DNA of 64,000 nucleotides from Ariolimax columbianus (Eukaryota; Mollusca; Gastropoda; Stylommatophora; Arionidae), in NCBI GenBank assembly GCA_036924085.1, contig JAVGWX010000006.1:34716033-34780032 (forward strand), in the 5' to 3' direction. Each line of letters starts with the position of its first letter. Positions within the stretch are counted from its first letter, which is position 1. The notes under the pieces were generated by a model, which saw nothing but the letters and a program-made list of their open reading frames with translations, searched no databases and was not told where the DNA came from. This document shows positions 20,440-30,847 of the stretch, one piece after another. A program made the position numbers and the translations under genes.

Positions 20440-20700
20440 TATATTAAAGGATAGATTTTCGTATAGTCTATTACATTGGAAATCTCAGATACAGCGACAG
20501 AGAAGCGAGCCGTCCGAAAGGCTGCCCCGCAGGACATCTGGCTACCAACCCTGTCCACATGTGCCCCTAGTGCGGTAGGGTGTGCAGATCCACGATAGGG
20601 CTCCACAGTCACATGCAAACCCATACGTAACCACTTCTGCTCATTCAAATCTGATTATGTCACCATCTTTGTTCGCAAAGGACAACTACTACTAGGACCA
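20440..20700 (+). pseudogene. LINE 3' end with terminal zinc finger
   Basis: Plus strand, about 20549-20630: C-P-stop-C-G-R-V-C followed by RSTIGLHSHMQTHT, ending in a stop. This is a C-x2-C...H-x3-H finger broken by one stop, at the C-terminus of a LINE protein. It is preceded by a short SDTATEKRAVRKAA stretch in another frame. It is the same domain type as at 15.15 kb, from a different subfamily. Confidence 0.7.
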
Positions 20701-20954
20701 GAACGAGGCATCGAGAGGCTACAAGTCAAGTAAACTTGCAGAAGCCCTATTTGGATATTGCTGACAGAGAATAACAGATACGACAATGACCAGTCTTATT
20801 TGGATATTGCTAAAAGAACATAACAGAAACGAAAATTATCACCTTTTTAAAAGGAGATAACAGAATCAGAACCGAATTCAGTACACGAATTTCTCTTTGC
20901 AGCTGATCAGTGTCTATTGTACGATGACTATAATAAACTGCAAAATTACTTAAA
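20701..20954. other. Short duplication, no gene
   Basis: The block ctatttggatattgctgaca recurs about 50 bp on as cttatttggatattgctaaa. Nothing else is recognised. Confidence 0.45.
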
Positions 20955-21245
20955 GGCGAGAAGAATAGAGAAACTACGCGGATCAGCAGAACACATGGGC
21001 CACTCAACATAAGTGTAAATGATATTACTCTTCAAGAGGCCCATGTGCTCAAGTAGTTGGGCAGTATTTATTCAGCAGACGGTAGGATCGACAGGGAAAT
21101 CGAGACAATGTGTCAGAAAGCATCAGCGGTGATTTACCAGCTGTCTCCCCTGCTGAGGCACCAGAGCGTTAGTGATAAACAGTATATTTATGCCGGATAT
21201 GTGCTACCGGTGATAACCATGGTCTCTGTGCAAGGCGCGTGAGAG
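20955..21245 (+). pseudogene. LINE reverse-transcriptase thumb-region fragment
   Basis: The plus strand reads LQEAHVLK-stop-LGSIYSADG, then REIETMCQKASAVIYQLSPL and LRHQSVSDK. This is the YLGS-motif region that follows the catalytic palm in RTE-like LINEs. It is short, truncated and interrupted. Confidence 0.75.
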
Positions 21246-21394
21246 TAGAATGTCGACGGACGTGTGAAATGAAGTGTTTGAGGGGTTACCAGGAAAGACT
21301 GACTGCGAAAAGAAGATATTTAATGTTTGGGCGGCACTACGTCTTGTGCTAGGTACATGTCCAGGCAAGAAAAATCATACAACCTCATGATCTT
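21246..21394. other. No recognisable feature
   Basis: A spacer with nothing recognised. Confidence 0.4.
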
Positions 21395-21905
21395 CCACTG
21401 ATGACTTACAATGCCGGTGGATCTGGCTTCAGGGCAAGAGGACGGTCGCGAGGCAGGTGAATTTATGGGACTAGAGTGATTGTACAACGTCACGTGCTCA
21501 CAATGACCGATGCCACGCACTTGGCACAGAACAGACGACATATGATCAATGGCATAATAGGATAGAAAACTAACTAACGAAGAGGACATCTTCAGGCTGT
21601 GAAGCTATTCACTCCCGCTTGTTCATCGGATGCCTAAATCCGGCCTTGTTTGTTGCCTCTACTTAATTACATTTTAATGCTGCTACTTGTTTTTAGTGAC
21701 ATTCTTCGTGGATTCATTTAGTTTATTTCTTTGCTGTCCACTAAATCTATTTCAGCTGTTTATTTGACTTTCCTGAGAAATTACCAAATTCAACTTCCAT
21801 TGATGGGTTACAACACCAGCAGGTCTGGCTACATGGCAAGAGCGAGGTCGTGCGGCAGGTGGATAGATAACACAGGCTAACAACTGACGACACGCACTTG
21901 TCCTA
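21395..21905 (+). repeat. Diverged pair of direct repeats
   Basis: A block of about 110 bp at 21399-21515 (tgatgacttacaatgccggt, then ggcaagaggacggtcgcgag, then cacgcacttgg) recurs at about 21802-21902 (tgatgggttacaacaccagc, then ggcaagagcgaggtcgtgcg, then cacgcacttgt). The copies are diverged and of unknown class. Confidence 0.6.
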
Positions 21906-22005
21906 TGGCAGACAGTCTCAACGGGCGTCAGTGGGCGGGAAACTCATTAGCAAGATATTGGGGCTAGCCGTACATCGAACGAACACAAACAGCCATTTGT
22001 CGTAC

Positions 22006-22122
22006 CTGCTACTGCACGTGGCGATGGTGACTGTAGATGTGTGGGTACCAGCTTATCCACCGCCTCTCCCTTGACCTCCAGTGGACGGCCATTGTTGTCC
22101 TTAATGAGCTGCCATGGCAACC
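22006..22122 (-). CDS. Candidate host-gene exon 4 (117 nt)
   Basis: On the minus strand a polypyrimidine acceptor, ttttgtttttgtttag, precedes an open segment of 117 nt, followed by a donor GCAG|GTACGA. It enters with two bases of a split codon and leaves with one, i.e. phase 1 at both ends, matching three other candidates at 22.5, 30.0 and 34.0 kb. The translation starts LPWQLIKDNNGRPLEVKGEA and continues with DKLVPTHLQSPSPRAVA. It looks like ordinary protein sequence, not repeat. I do not recognise the family. The next exon would be below 22,006 and I could not find it. Confidence 0.6.
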
Positions 22123-22494
22123 CTAAACAAAAACAAAATGAAGCGTGTTAGCTAGTCAAACAGAAATGTGGTTCAACTAAAATATTTTTAGACCACTCCT
22201 AGTCTGCCCCATTCCCACAAATTGATGTTTCTATTCATTATGTAACTTCGCTGGGGGAGGAGCACTGGGACAGCAATGTGATATACCCCAGAGACAAGAA
22301 ACGACCACCGACGCGCTAGTCCGACTCCCTTGCATCTCGCAACAACACTCACGATGCCACAGATGGGCGACTCATTCTCCACTGGTCCACCGTGGGCCAA
22401 GACAGAGACCGTTGGAAGAGAAGTTGGCCCGTAACGGTGTAGCCGCCGCTGAAGAACGAGTCGTCCAGTAACCCAGTAATGTAGCTTCACGTAC
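22123..22494. other. Putative intron
   Basis: If the flanking exons are right, this is a 372-bp intron with GTACGT at its 5' end and AG at its 3' end. I see no tandem repeat or protein signal in it. Confidence 0.4.
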
Positions 22495-22569
22495 TAAATG
22501 CATATCGCAGACTATACTTTGGCAAGATGCGATCAGCCGATCTAATCTGTCCGACCATGCCATTGCCTG
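22495..22569 (-). CDS. Candidate host-gene exon 3 (75 nt), weakest of the chain
   Basis: Minus strand: acceptor ggatttacag, 75 nt, then donor TTTA|GTACGTG. In the phase-1 frame the segment reads GNGMVGQIRSADRILPKYSL then RYAF and stays open. Another frame, beginning QAMAWSDRLDRL, is also open and even reads through the donor, so the frame is not secure. Phase and length fit the neighbouring candidates. A tandem NAGNAG acceptor (cagcag) could shift the start by three bases. Confidence 0.35.
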
Positions 22570-22684
22570 CTGTAAATCCAACATAAATACGTATTTGATT
22601 TAAAACATTCCATTACCAAATTTTTTGGTAAAATGTAACTAATAATGAGGTTTTTAATTTTTTTTTTTATATCATCGAGTGGTC

Positions 22685-23077
22685 TGCCGGGGTTTTTGTG
22701 TATGACAAGGACAAAGATAGCACCACTGTCTCACAGAGAGCATGTCGTAAAAGGCGACTAACTGTGTGACATGGCATAACACCGGCCATGGTTAGGCGGT
22801 GTGTTTAGAGCAGCGTAGATGGCGCCTAACAGGCTGCAGCTCTAGTGTTTGAGTCTATGAAGATGGACTCGCACATAGGTTAACCACCCTCGTAAGCGCC
22901 TGTACCAAAGCAGCGGAGTGTTAAGATGCTCGAGCCTAGCCCGCTAAGCAGGAAACCCTTCTCCTGGCTACATCCAGCTCATACGAGAGCTGGAACCTGC
23001 ACAAAGGGCATATGCCCCTGTAGAAGTAGAGGTCGACTAAGAACCTTATCATCGTAGCGTTTAATCCTATTGCCTTG
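22685..23077 (+). repeat. Dispersed repeat D1, copy 2
   Basis: Longer copy of the repeat at 6.17 kb, with tctcacagagagcatgtcgt, aaaaggcgactaactgtgtg, then agatggcgcctaacaggctg. It contains a GC-rich stretch near 22990-23020 (agctcatacgagagctgg) that could form a small hairpin. A family A SINE is inserted at its right end. The class is unknown. Confidence 0.5.
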
Positions 23078-23087
23078 GTCCGCTATA

Positions 23088-23343
23088 CTTTTTTTTTTTT
23101 TTTTTGCGTTCGCCTTATTTCTCTAATCCCCAAGGCGGTGTGCGTTGCACTCTGGTTTTTATTTTGCGCCTGTCATCCATGTGCATCCAACTTCATCATG
23201 CATTTTATGTAAGGGTCTGCTTCCTCCTGCATTTTCTAAGGGTTTGCTTCCCAGGGGTAACGGCCGGTGCTGTGATGGGGATCGAACACAGCACCTTCTG
23301 GTTGTGAGCCGTGTCACTTAACCACTAGCCCACGCCATCCCAT
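23088..23343 (-). mobile_element. SINE family A, copy 3, with 10-bp TSD
   Basis: A full copy on the minus strand. The poly-A tail shows as a T-run from about 23090 and the tRNA-like head lies at the right (ttaaccactagcccacgcc). The 10-mer gtccgctata flanks it at 23078-23087 and 23344-23353, which confirms retroposition. The B-box region reads GTTCGATCCCC on the minus strand. Confidence 0.93.
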
Positions 23344-23353
23344 GTCCGCTATA

Positions 23354-23965
23354 TGATATTATATGACTAAGGAATAAAGGCCACATGCCTCTGCAGTCGC
23401 CAAAGACTGAAGAAGACCTATACATTACCGTAGTTTTGAACGCATGCCCTCGTGATCTGAAGATCCACACCAAATCGCTCGGCAGTGGCGCCCCCTTGTG
23501 AGGTTTATTCAATTGTGTCAATAAATATTTGTCGGGAAATGATGCTATTAATGGTCTTATCAAGTTTAAAACTCGCAGCACGACATCAGCAATTCGGATG
23601 ATTTACTGGCCCATTCCAAGGAAAGTTGCAGAACTCTGACGTAATAAGCAATATTTGCCTCAACTGTGTGCGATTAGTGTTCGCAAATTCGCTGCATATG
23701 AAACATAGGGTAATGTACGTAGTAGTCTCCTTGCAGGTAGTCTGCGTCAAAACACTTTGCATGCTCTTGCAGAATCATTTTCTGTAGTAACTTATTTAAC
23801 ATGGTGGTGTTGCAGCCCAATGCACATCCCTCATCAGTCTCTTTTTACGACATACACGGCCGTGCAGTTATTCTATTCTTACCTCCCCCAAGGCACACAT
23901 TAGTAGTCTGCCCCTAATATCTTCATATCTTACTTTTTGACTCTCTGCATTGAAACACTCTAGCG
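23354..23965 (-). other. Mostly unassigned; possible tRNA-like SINE remnant at 23405-23495
   Basis: On the minus strand, ctgccgagcgatttggtgtg and about 35 bp later gcgttcaaaac are spaced like A- and B-boxes, suggesting a worn tRNA-derived SINE. I see nothing else in the interval. Confidence 0.35.
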
Positions 23966-24445
23966 CAACGGTTCTTAACCTTTCTGTTACCGCTGACCCT
24001 TATCAAATATATTTTGTTGCCGTGGACCACAACAATATTCCATATATGAAAATGTTCAGGAATGAACTATCTGTGTGTTTATAATAGTAAACAATGTCTG
24101 CAATTGAACATTAGATACACTGAAGTAGTTGATTATCTTCTTAACTTAACGTCTTTATGCTGCTTTAGAAGACTCTGCAGAGTCTGTATACAACCAGTTT
24201 AATTTACATTACCTTGCTCTAAAAGCTTTGAGCATCCAATCTATTCTTAGATGCATGAATTGTCCCTGCCTCCACTACTTCGTGTGGCAATGCATTCCAC
24301 ATATTCACCACTCTCTGACTAAAAATACGTCCTAATATATAATCTGGACCTCTCTTTAATTAATTTGAAGTTATTCCCTCTTGTTCTTGTAGGTGGTTGC
24401 ATTTTTAAAAACTTGTTATAGTCTAATTTATTCGTGTTACTTTGA

Positions 24446-24690
24446 TTGGGAGCCGCGTAGCGCAGTGGTTAGCGCGCTGGCTTCGTATCTGAGTGGTCCT
24501 GGGTTCATTCCCCAGTTGAGGCGGTAATGTTTTTTTCAGACCGCAATGGATCCCGGGTCGACCCAGCCTTAAATAGGTACCGGTTCAGTAAAAGCGGCGA
24601 GGGAGAGGAGATGGCTACCGCCCTCATATAGCCGAGCCTTTGAAATTTGAGATCGCTAACACCTCACACCCCTACGGCGCTGTGATTACT
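24446..24690 (+). mobile_element. SINE family C, copy 1
   Basis: Head gggagccgcgtagcgcagtg and gttagcgcgctgg (strong A-box), with B-box GGGTTCATTCC at about 24509-24519. The body contains ggatcccgggtcgacccagc and gagatggctaccgccctcat. Short flanks ttacttt at both sides may be a TSD. It is inserted into the L2-like LINE. A second copy lies at 58.70 kb (-). Confidence 0.92.
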
Positions 24691-25227
24691 TTTTACTCTA
24701 GGCCGGTTTTTCTGTCTTTTCTCATCTGTAATTCTAGAATCCCACTATCAGCTTTGTCGCTCTTTTTTTGTATCCTTTCCAGCATGTTTATATCCCCTCT
24801 ACGATAATAACTCCACACAGTACTCCAATCTAGGTCTAACTAATGCTTTATACAGTTCGAATATCACTTCCTTGCTTCTATGTTTAATAATTCTTTTTAT
24901 CATACCTAATATTGTATTTGCCTTTCTCACTGCTACCTGGACTTGCTCACTCATGTTACCTGTATGATCTATTATAACCCCTAGGTCCCTTTCCTTTTCT
25001 ATCTTTCAAATTTTGTTCTCGCCCATTCTGTAATTATGTTCCATATTGGATCTATCCATGCGGGTGACTGTACATTTAAACTCCATTTGCCAGCTTACAG
25101 ACCATTCTAGAATGTTTTCTAAATCCGACCTCAATATATCCACTTCTGTTTTAGATAAGACACTACTGCATAGTTTTGTGTCATCGGCAAATTTTACAAC
25201 CATGGATCCCATATCAATGTCCAAATC

Positions 25228-25230
<3 letters not shown>

Positions 25231-25276
<46 letters not shown>
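25231..25276 (+). repeat. (TA)n microsatellite
   Basis: About 23 TA units. It replaces part of the LINE sequence, just upstream of the catalytic motif in sense orientation. Confidence 0.97.
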
Positions 25277-25277
<1 letters not shown>

Positions 25278-26690
25278 AGAACAAAATTAGTTCCAAAAAC
25301 TGAGCCCTGTGGCACTCAACTTTTCACTTCACACCACTCAGAGTACACCTTATTTATGCACACCCTCTGCTTTCTTCCCGTTAACCAATTTTCAATCCAT
25401 TTGGCAACTTCCCCACCTATTCCATGTGATTTTAACTTTTGAAATAATCTTTTATGATGTACTTTATCAAAGGCCTTTGCAAAATCTAGATAAATAACAT
25501 CCACTAGCTCCCCTTTATCTATCATTTTAGTAACCGCATCCATGAATTATAACGGATTTGTTAAGCATGATCTCCCTCTAGTAAACCCATGCTGACTATT
25601 TCTGATCAGATTTAACTTGTCTAAATGCATTACAATGTTTTCTTTGGTTATGAACAATTTACAGCTCACCGGTCTATAATTTGCTGGATTTGATTTTTTG
25701 CTCTTTTTTAATAAGGATATCTCTCCTGCATAATTCCAATCCCGTGGAACAATCCCTTTTGAAAGTGATTGAAAAAATTATATAGCCAATGGTTTTGCTA
25801 GTTGGTCTCTAATTTCAAACAGCAATGTTGGATGAAAACCATCTTGACCTGGACATTTATCCCCTCCAAGCTTTTAAAAAACTATTTCCTATGTAATACA
25901 GATTGATCTTAATCCCACTGTATCTATGTCTCTTTGAAAATAATATATATTGGCTCTGGGATCTTGGAGCAGTCCTCTTTTGTGTAGACTGTGCCAAAGT
26001 ACTGATTGAGTAGATTATATTCCTCCCTATTCTCATGTATCATTTTTCCTGTGCTGTCTATGAGAGGGACTACTTTGTCTTTTGTTTATTTCTAACATAA
26101 GAAAAGTAGCTTTTACTATCAGTCTGAGCCTCTGGGGAAGTTTCTTTTCGAAGTCTGTTTTTGCTGTTTTATTCACTTTCTGAGCTATGTTCTGCTTGTC
26201 CAAATATTTTTAATATGTTACTTTTGATTTACCTGCCTCTATATATTTTGTTCATATTTTATTTGTAGCTCTTCTACATTTAACTACAAATCTAGTTATC
26301 CACTTTTTATGCTTGGGGTTTACATCCCTACATGGAACACACTCCTCTTTAGGGTTTTCTAGAACTGTTCTAAAATTCTCCCAATCCTGTTCAACATCTG
26401 TTCCTCCTACAATATCTTTCTGATTATGTGGCTCGCTGCCGCTTTCATATTCTTAACATCTGCCTTAGAGTCTTCATATGTTCGCGTGTTTATGTTTACT
26501 GCTTTCCCTGCAATAAGATCCCAATGGATGATTTGATGGTCACTTGAGCCAAATAGTTCCCTAAATTGTAACGTTTTCAGTCATATTTTCGTCTGTAGAA
26601 ATCCTATGTCGAGTGTGTTTTTGCCTCTGGTGGTTGCTTCTATATTCTGAACATGTACATGTGAAACCAATCAACATATATTCCTTGCTA

Positions 26691-27085
26691 TAACGACGAT
26701 ACTTTTGTAAGATGACTGGAAGAAACTTCACTTTGCATTGAACAGGATGCACTCCCGTCATCATTATCAGTAAAATGGTATTTCAAATTCAGCCATCGAT
26801 GCAATCCTGAGATTCGGCCAAAATGTATTTTTAGCTTAATGAAACAGGATGTCATGTATCCTATTTTCCCCAATATCGTCTTAGCCAGTCGTCTGACCGA
26901 GTTTCATTCTTCTAATGATCTAGCACACGATCAATCAGTCCGCTATCTCCAATTTCTCCAACTACTGTAAAATTATATCTTCAGGTGGAGTAGTTTGACT
27001 CTGGCCGCATCCTTTGATATTCGGCTCAGTGGTGGTGTTTTCAGAAGTCTACGATCACGGACGACAACCAGATGTGATGTCTTAT
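26691..27085. other. No recognisable feature
   Basis: It lies inside the presumed hAT element, outside the LINE. Nothing recognised. Confidence 0.4.
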
Positions 27086-27089
27086 CACC

Positions 27090-27330
27090 TGGACTTTCTA
27101 CTTGTTAAATCTTACCTGGTCTTTCTACTTGTTAAATCTTACACGGTCTTTCTACTTGTTAAATATTACCTGGTCTTTCTACTTGTTAAATCTTACCTGG
27201 TCTTTCTACTTGTTAAATCTTACCTGGTCTTTCTACTTGTTATATCTTACCTGGACTTTCTACTTGTTAAATCTTACCTGATCTTTCTACTTGTTATATC
27301 TTACCTGGTCTTTCTACTTGTTATATCTTT
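27090..27330 (+). repeat. 27-bp minisatellite
   Basis: About nine units of ctggtctttctacttgttaa plus atcttac. 27 is a multiple of three, which explains the repetitive hydrophobic frame on the plus strand. Confidence 0.95.
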
Positions 27331-27629
27331 ATGTGTATCTTTTAATTTTAAATGTAAACGCTCATAATATTTCTTCTTGCCCCCACGGACACCCAGGAGT
27401 CCGCGGACCACAGGTTAAGCACCGCTGGTCTAGTACCTTACTTGTCGCCTCTCTGTTGCTCTGTTACAGCTGTTTGTGAGCTAGATATCATATCGTTACC
27501 TCACCAAAACACAGCTGATAGCTCCAATAAGACATACCTTTATGCAATGTTGATACTATAATACATTAAGTAATTTTAACAAAGAGCTAACAGTATAACA
27601 CAATACAACATTATATTAATACCACAACA

Positions 27630-28070
27630 GTATAGTATAGTATAGTATAGTATAGTATAGTATAGTATAGTATAGTATAGTATAGTATAGTATAGTATAA
27701 TATAGTATTAGTATAAGTATAAGTATAGTATAGTATAGTATAGTATAGTATAGTATAGTATAGTATAGTATAGTATAGTATAGTATAGTATAGTATAGTA
27801 TAGTAAAGTATAGTATAGTATAGTAAAGTACAGTACAGTACAGTACAGTACAGTACAGTACAGTACAGTATAGTATAGTATAGCTTTACCTAGCATAACA
27901 TAATAGTTTAGTAGAGCATAGCCTAGACTAACATAACATAACACAACATAGACTAACATAACATAACATAACAGCATAGCCTAGCCTAGCCTTGAATAAC
28001 CTAGCATTGCCTAGTCTTACACAACATAACCTAATGTAACGTAACGCATCATATCATATCATAAATTAAA
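27630..28070 (+). repeat. Compound pentanucleotide array
   Basis: (TATAG)n runs from 27630 to about 27830, followed by (CAGTA)n, a second short (TATAG)n block, and then a degenerate zone of ATAAC, CCTAG and TAACG units to about 28070. Unit types change stepwise, as in the tetranucleotide array at 9.9 kb. Confidence 0.93.
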
Positions 28071-28329
28071 CTATTTTTTGTCAGTTGACCTTTATGAAAA
28101 TTGCCTGAATACCGAGAGCCTCTGATCATAAAAAAGACTAATTTACTGACAATACAATAGCGCCGGAAGCCATCCAGGGACTCAACTGATGAGCCCACGA
28201 AGCAGAAAAACACTGAAAGAGCAGGACAGGTTGAGCGTAATAATCATGTGCATGTTTGAATTTGTTTCGAGTTATGCCCCTCTAATTCTCAGTATGGTCA
28301 GTCAACAGGACAGCGAAGTAGCCATGGTC
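28071..28329. other. No recognisable feature
   Basis: A spacer. LINE sequence may already start here, but it is unreadable. Confidence 0.4.
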
Positions 28330-29130
28330 AAGAGGATTAACTGAGAACAACACATGATACACATAATATCAATAGTGTCAGATATGCTGACGATACAATG
28401 TTAATAGTAGAGGAGCCAGTACACATGTAGAACTTAATGGAAACGATAACCAGTAAAAGTAAGCAACATGGGTTGGAGATTAACATAACAAAAACACTGA
28501 AATGTTGGTGTTCACCAAAAAGAAAGAAAATCCAAAATTCATTAAATGGATAATTTCTGGAACAAGTGTAAAGCTATTTATAACTTGCCCAATTAATTTC
28601 AGCTGATGGCAAATGCAAAAAGGGATCATTCACAGAATTGCAATAGCCAAAAATAGATTTAACAGCATGAGAGATACACTTCTGTGAAAGCAGATATATC
28701 AGATATTAGAAACGAGAATCATTAAATGTTATGTGCATTCAGTTTTATTGTATGGAGTAGAAACCTGGACCCCGTCAAAGAAAATAAAGAAGCGTTTTAA
28801 GGCCTTTGAGATGACGAGCTTCTTGGAAAGATCGGAAAACCAATAATGAGCTTCTGGAACATACACTTCTGAGGGAAATAAAAAGCAGAAAAATACAATG
28901 TTTTGGTATTGTCAAGCGTCATGACAGTCTGCTAAAGGTTATTTTGGAGGGCAGAGTAGAGGGCAAGAGAGCCAAAGGGCAGCAGAGTTACAGATAGACA
29001 GACAACATCAGGATGTGGTCGGAACACAGTTTGACAGCCTGGGACGAGACAGAGAGGGATGGAGATCCATTACCGTCAACCTTCGTTGCGGAGATAGCCC
29101 TTGATCATGACGATAAACTTATGCATTAAA
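28330..29130 (+). pseudogene. Decayed RTE-like LINE, palm domain to C-terminus
   Basis: The plus strand shows the catalytic reverse-transcriptase motif V-R-Y-A-D-D-T-M-L at about 28378-28405. After several frameshifts it gives SVLLYGVETWT (about 28740-28770) and then a QYFGHV-like remnant and WRSITVNLRCGD near the end. The order is as expected for an RTE-like LINE. No frame stays open. Confidence 0.75.
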
Positions 29131-29167
29131 ATACAAGGATGCACTCACGATATAGGAGAACAAATTA

Positions 29168-29457
29168 TAAAAAGGCAAAGGCAAAGGCCGCCGTCCATCG
29201 TAGACGATGACGGCATAATTTATTTTGCTAGCGCTACTTTTAGTAAGGATTAACTGCGCTACTTTTTATCCTCACTCTCTCATCTCGAGCCGCCCGACCC
29301 CAGTAGCAAGTCAAGAACAATGCAACTAGGGGGCGACTACCAGATGCAGGGGATTCCGCATCAAGCACCCGTGAAAAAGACGGCGGAGTCCGGAGTCGAA
29401 CCCACACCCCCTGATCACGAGGCCGACGGCTTAACCACTTCGCCACGTAATCCCCAC
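29168..29457 (-). mobile_element. SINE family D (tRNA-derived)
   Basis: On the minus strand the head reads ggattacgtggcgaagtggt and taagccgtcggcctcgtgat, then the exact B-box GGTTCGACTCC. It resembles a Leu or Ser tRNA. The body ends at the left in repeated ggcaaag units. The head alone could be taken for a tRNA gene, but the long body and 3' simple repeat make it a SINE. Confidence 0.88.
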
Positions 29458-29598
29458 CATTTGCTGAGAGGGACTGTTAACCTTTGGGTATGCCCAGGGT
29501 GGAGTTAAGTCGATTCTTAAAAACAGAAAAAAAATAGTTCAGAACCACAGGGAAGACGAAAGAATGAACAACACAAGGAATAAGGTCAGGTGACTTAC

Positions 29599-30351
29599 TT
29601 TGGTCTGAGGTTTCTACTCCGACTCTGGCGTCTATAGGAACCATCCCTTGATTACCGTCAGATTGCTGGTGCGACTGTCCCTCCGAAGAGATTCTACGGT
29701 TAGTCTCCCTCTGCCGCAGGAGAGCCGCTTCTCCTAGGCGAGAGAGGTCCGAGTCCAGAGAAGACCACACCCCTTCGGTTCTGTTGTTATGATGGGGGTG
29801 TGAGTAGTGACTCGGTGAATCTTCATCGAAAGAAGAGTGCCTCATTGATGTAGGTATATCCGACATGTGCTGTGATCTTACTACCGCCACTGTATTTAAT
29901 CTGCTACGACCAAACGAAGAATTAGGTCTATCTCTGGAAGACGATGCTATCAGCTCAGAAGAAGTGCTTCTCCCTCCATTACCAGAGCCAGCAAAGTCCG
30001 AGGACCTGTGGTCTGACATAGAGGAAGACGACCCGCTGGACAGCCTTGACCCTCGTCTGTCTCTAGACTGCTGTGGTGAAGGCGACATGGGCAGAGCGGT
30101 TGGCGGGAACACACGCTGGTGATGCATGGAGGAGGCATGGGATTCTAAGCGCCTGTGCTCCCCACTGCCGCTGCTACTGTTTGACAGACTGAGGCTTCTA
30201 TGTGAGGTAGGCGGATCAAATCCTTGTTGGCCATCACAGGAAGAACTAGTAATTATCTGCCGACTAGTTGGTATATCCCTTGCCTGTCCTGTGTCCGGAG
30301 GCCGACTGGAGGGGCGGTCCATGCTCTCTGATTCCTTATCTTTCACCCATG
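29599..30351 (-). CDS. Candidate host-gene exon 2 (753 nt, Ser/Arg-rich)
   Basis: The strongest coding signal in the window. On the minus strand, an acceptor tattattgcag precedes 753 nt (251 codons' worth) without a stop, followed by CCAAA|GTAAGTCA, an excellent donor. Phase is 1 at both ends. The product is hydrophilic and probably disordered: WVKDKESESMDRPSSRPPD at the start, runs such as SNSSSGSGEH and SRLSSGSSSSMSD, and SRLGEAALLRQRETNRRISS near the end. There is no repeat structure in the DNA and no membrane segment. I cannot name the family; a cytoplasmic or nuclear scaffold or regulatory protein would fit. The open frame continues into the intron on both sides, so its ATG and stop are not meaningful. 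Confidence 0.72.
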
Positions 30352-30378
30352 CTGCAATAATACATATAAACATGATAA

Positions 30379-30812
30379 TCACACATATAAACAAGTATGA
30401 AAATGTTCATTAATAATAGTATTCACCGTACCCAGAGAAAGACTTGCCTCTTGTTCAATTTCTCGACAGAGTATGCGTCGACTTTTTAGGATAAGGCGTT
30501 CCACCATCTGGATATTCACATGAATGACTGGTGGGTTGAGAGCGACCACGGCCAGGATCATCACCTACGGATGTACGGCCTTCTCTAAAACGTTTACACC
30601 GTTCAAGTGTCTTACCGCGGCTGAGTGTCTCATCACCGTATTGTGATTGCAGTCTTCTGTCAATTTCCACAGGTTTCACGCCTTCGTTCACAAGAAACTT
30701 AGCAGTAATAGGACCCATTTGCCTCTAACTAGTGACAGTAGTTACCACACCCATTCAGGTAGAACTAGATTTAAAAGTTCCGGTTTGACTTGAACGTCCC
30801 TCGCACGTCACC
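30379..30812 (-). pseudogene. mariner-type transposase N-terminus with one TIR
   Basis: The minus strand reads KFLVNEGVKPVEIDRRLQSQ, then RCKRFREGRTSVGDDPGRGR. After a frameshift near 30560 it gives NIQMVERLILKSRRILCREI and SLGTVNTIINEHFH. These are the two helix-turn-helix parts of mariner (Mos1-like) transposases. Upstream, at about 30785-30812, the minus strand has cgagggacgttcaagtcaaa, a typical mariner inverted-repeat start. The DDE domain is absent. It lies in the presumed intron directly upstream of exon 2. Confidence 0.82.
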
Positions 30813-30847
30813 TTAAATTCAAGCCTATCCTCATTAAAATACGTACG

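Larger units (their letters stand above)
24140..26690 (-). pseudogene. L2/CR1-like LINE, decayed, from endonuclease to 3' tail
   Basis: Read on the minus strand from about 26690: endonuclease remnants EATTRGKNTLDIGF and ELFGSSDHQIIHWDL. Then come reverse-transcriptase motifs VDVIYLDFAKAFDKVHH (about 25500), WIENWLTGRKQRV, LIYINDL and the catalytic FADDTKL (about 25180). The protein ends in ADFFSQRVVN-like sequence. The 3' tail is cttaacttaacg on the plus strand (TTAAG repeats in sense). Many stops and frameshifts are present. It is interrupted by a SINE at 24.45 kb and a TA microsatellite at 25.23 kb. 3' ends of the same family lie at 35.46 and 52.3 kb. Confidence 0.88.
23966..27427. mobile_element. 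Probable hAT-type non-autonomous element enclosing a LINE
   Basis: The left end, caacggttcttaacc (23966-23980), and the reverse complement of the right end, cagcggtgcttaacc (27413-27427), are near-perfect inverted repeats with the look of hAT termini (CAGNGGTTCTTAACC type). Flanks tctagcg and gtctagta share tctag, as expected of a worn 8-bp hAT duplication. Both ends continue with gtggacc/ggtccgcgg-type sequence. The interior holds no hAT transposase that I can read. It is occupied by an L2-like LINE, a SINE and a 27-bp array. Confidence 0.55.

Noticed and set aside
22210..22490. 100-codon minus-strand frame as part of the host gene
   Set aside because: It lies in the putative intron between two candidate exons and is in conflict with their donor and acceptor sites.
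24446..24530. tRNA gene with GCGCAGTGGTTAGCGC
   Set aside because: It is the head of a SINE; the same head and body recur at 58.7 kb.
29395..29457. tRNA-Leu or tRNA-Ser gene on the minus strand
   Set aside because: Good A and B boxes, but the sequence continues into a SINE body with a simple-repeat tail, and no acceptor stem pairs cleanly.
29865..30413. Plus-strand frames opposite the Ser-rich exon
   Set aside because: They lack the splice signals found on the minus strand and mirror its composition.
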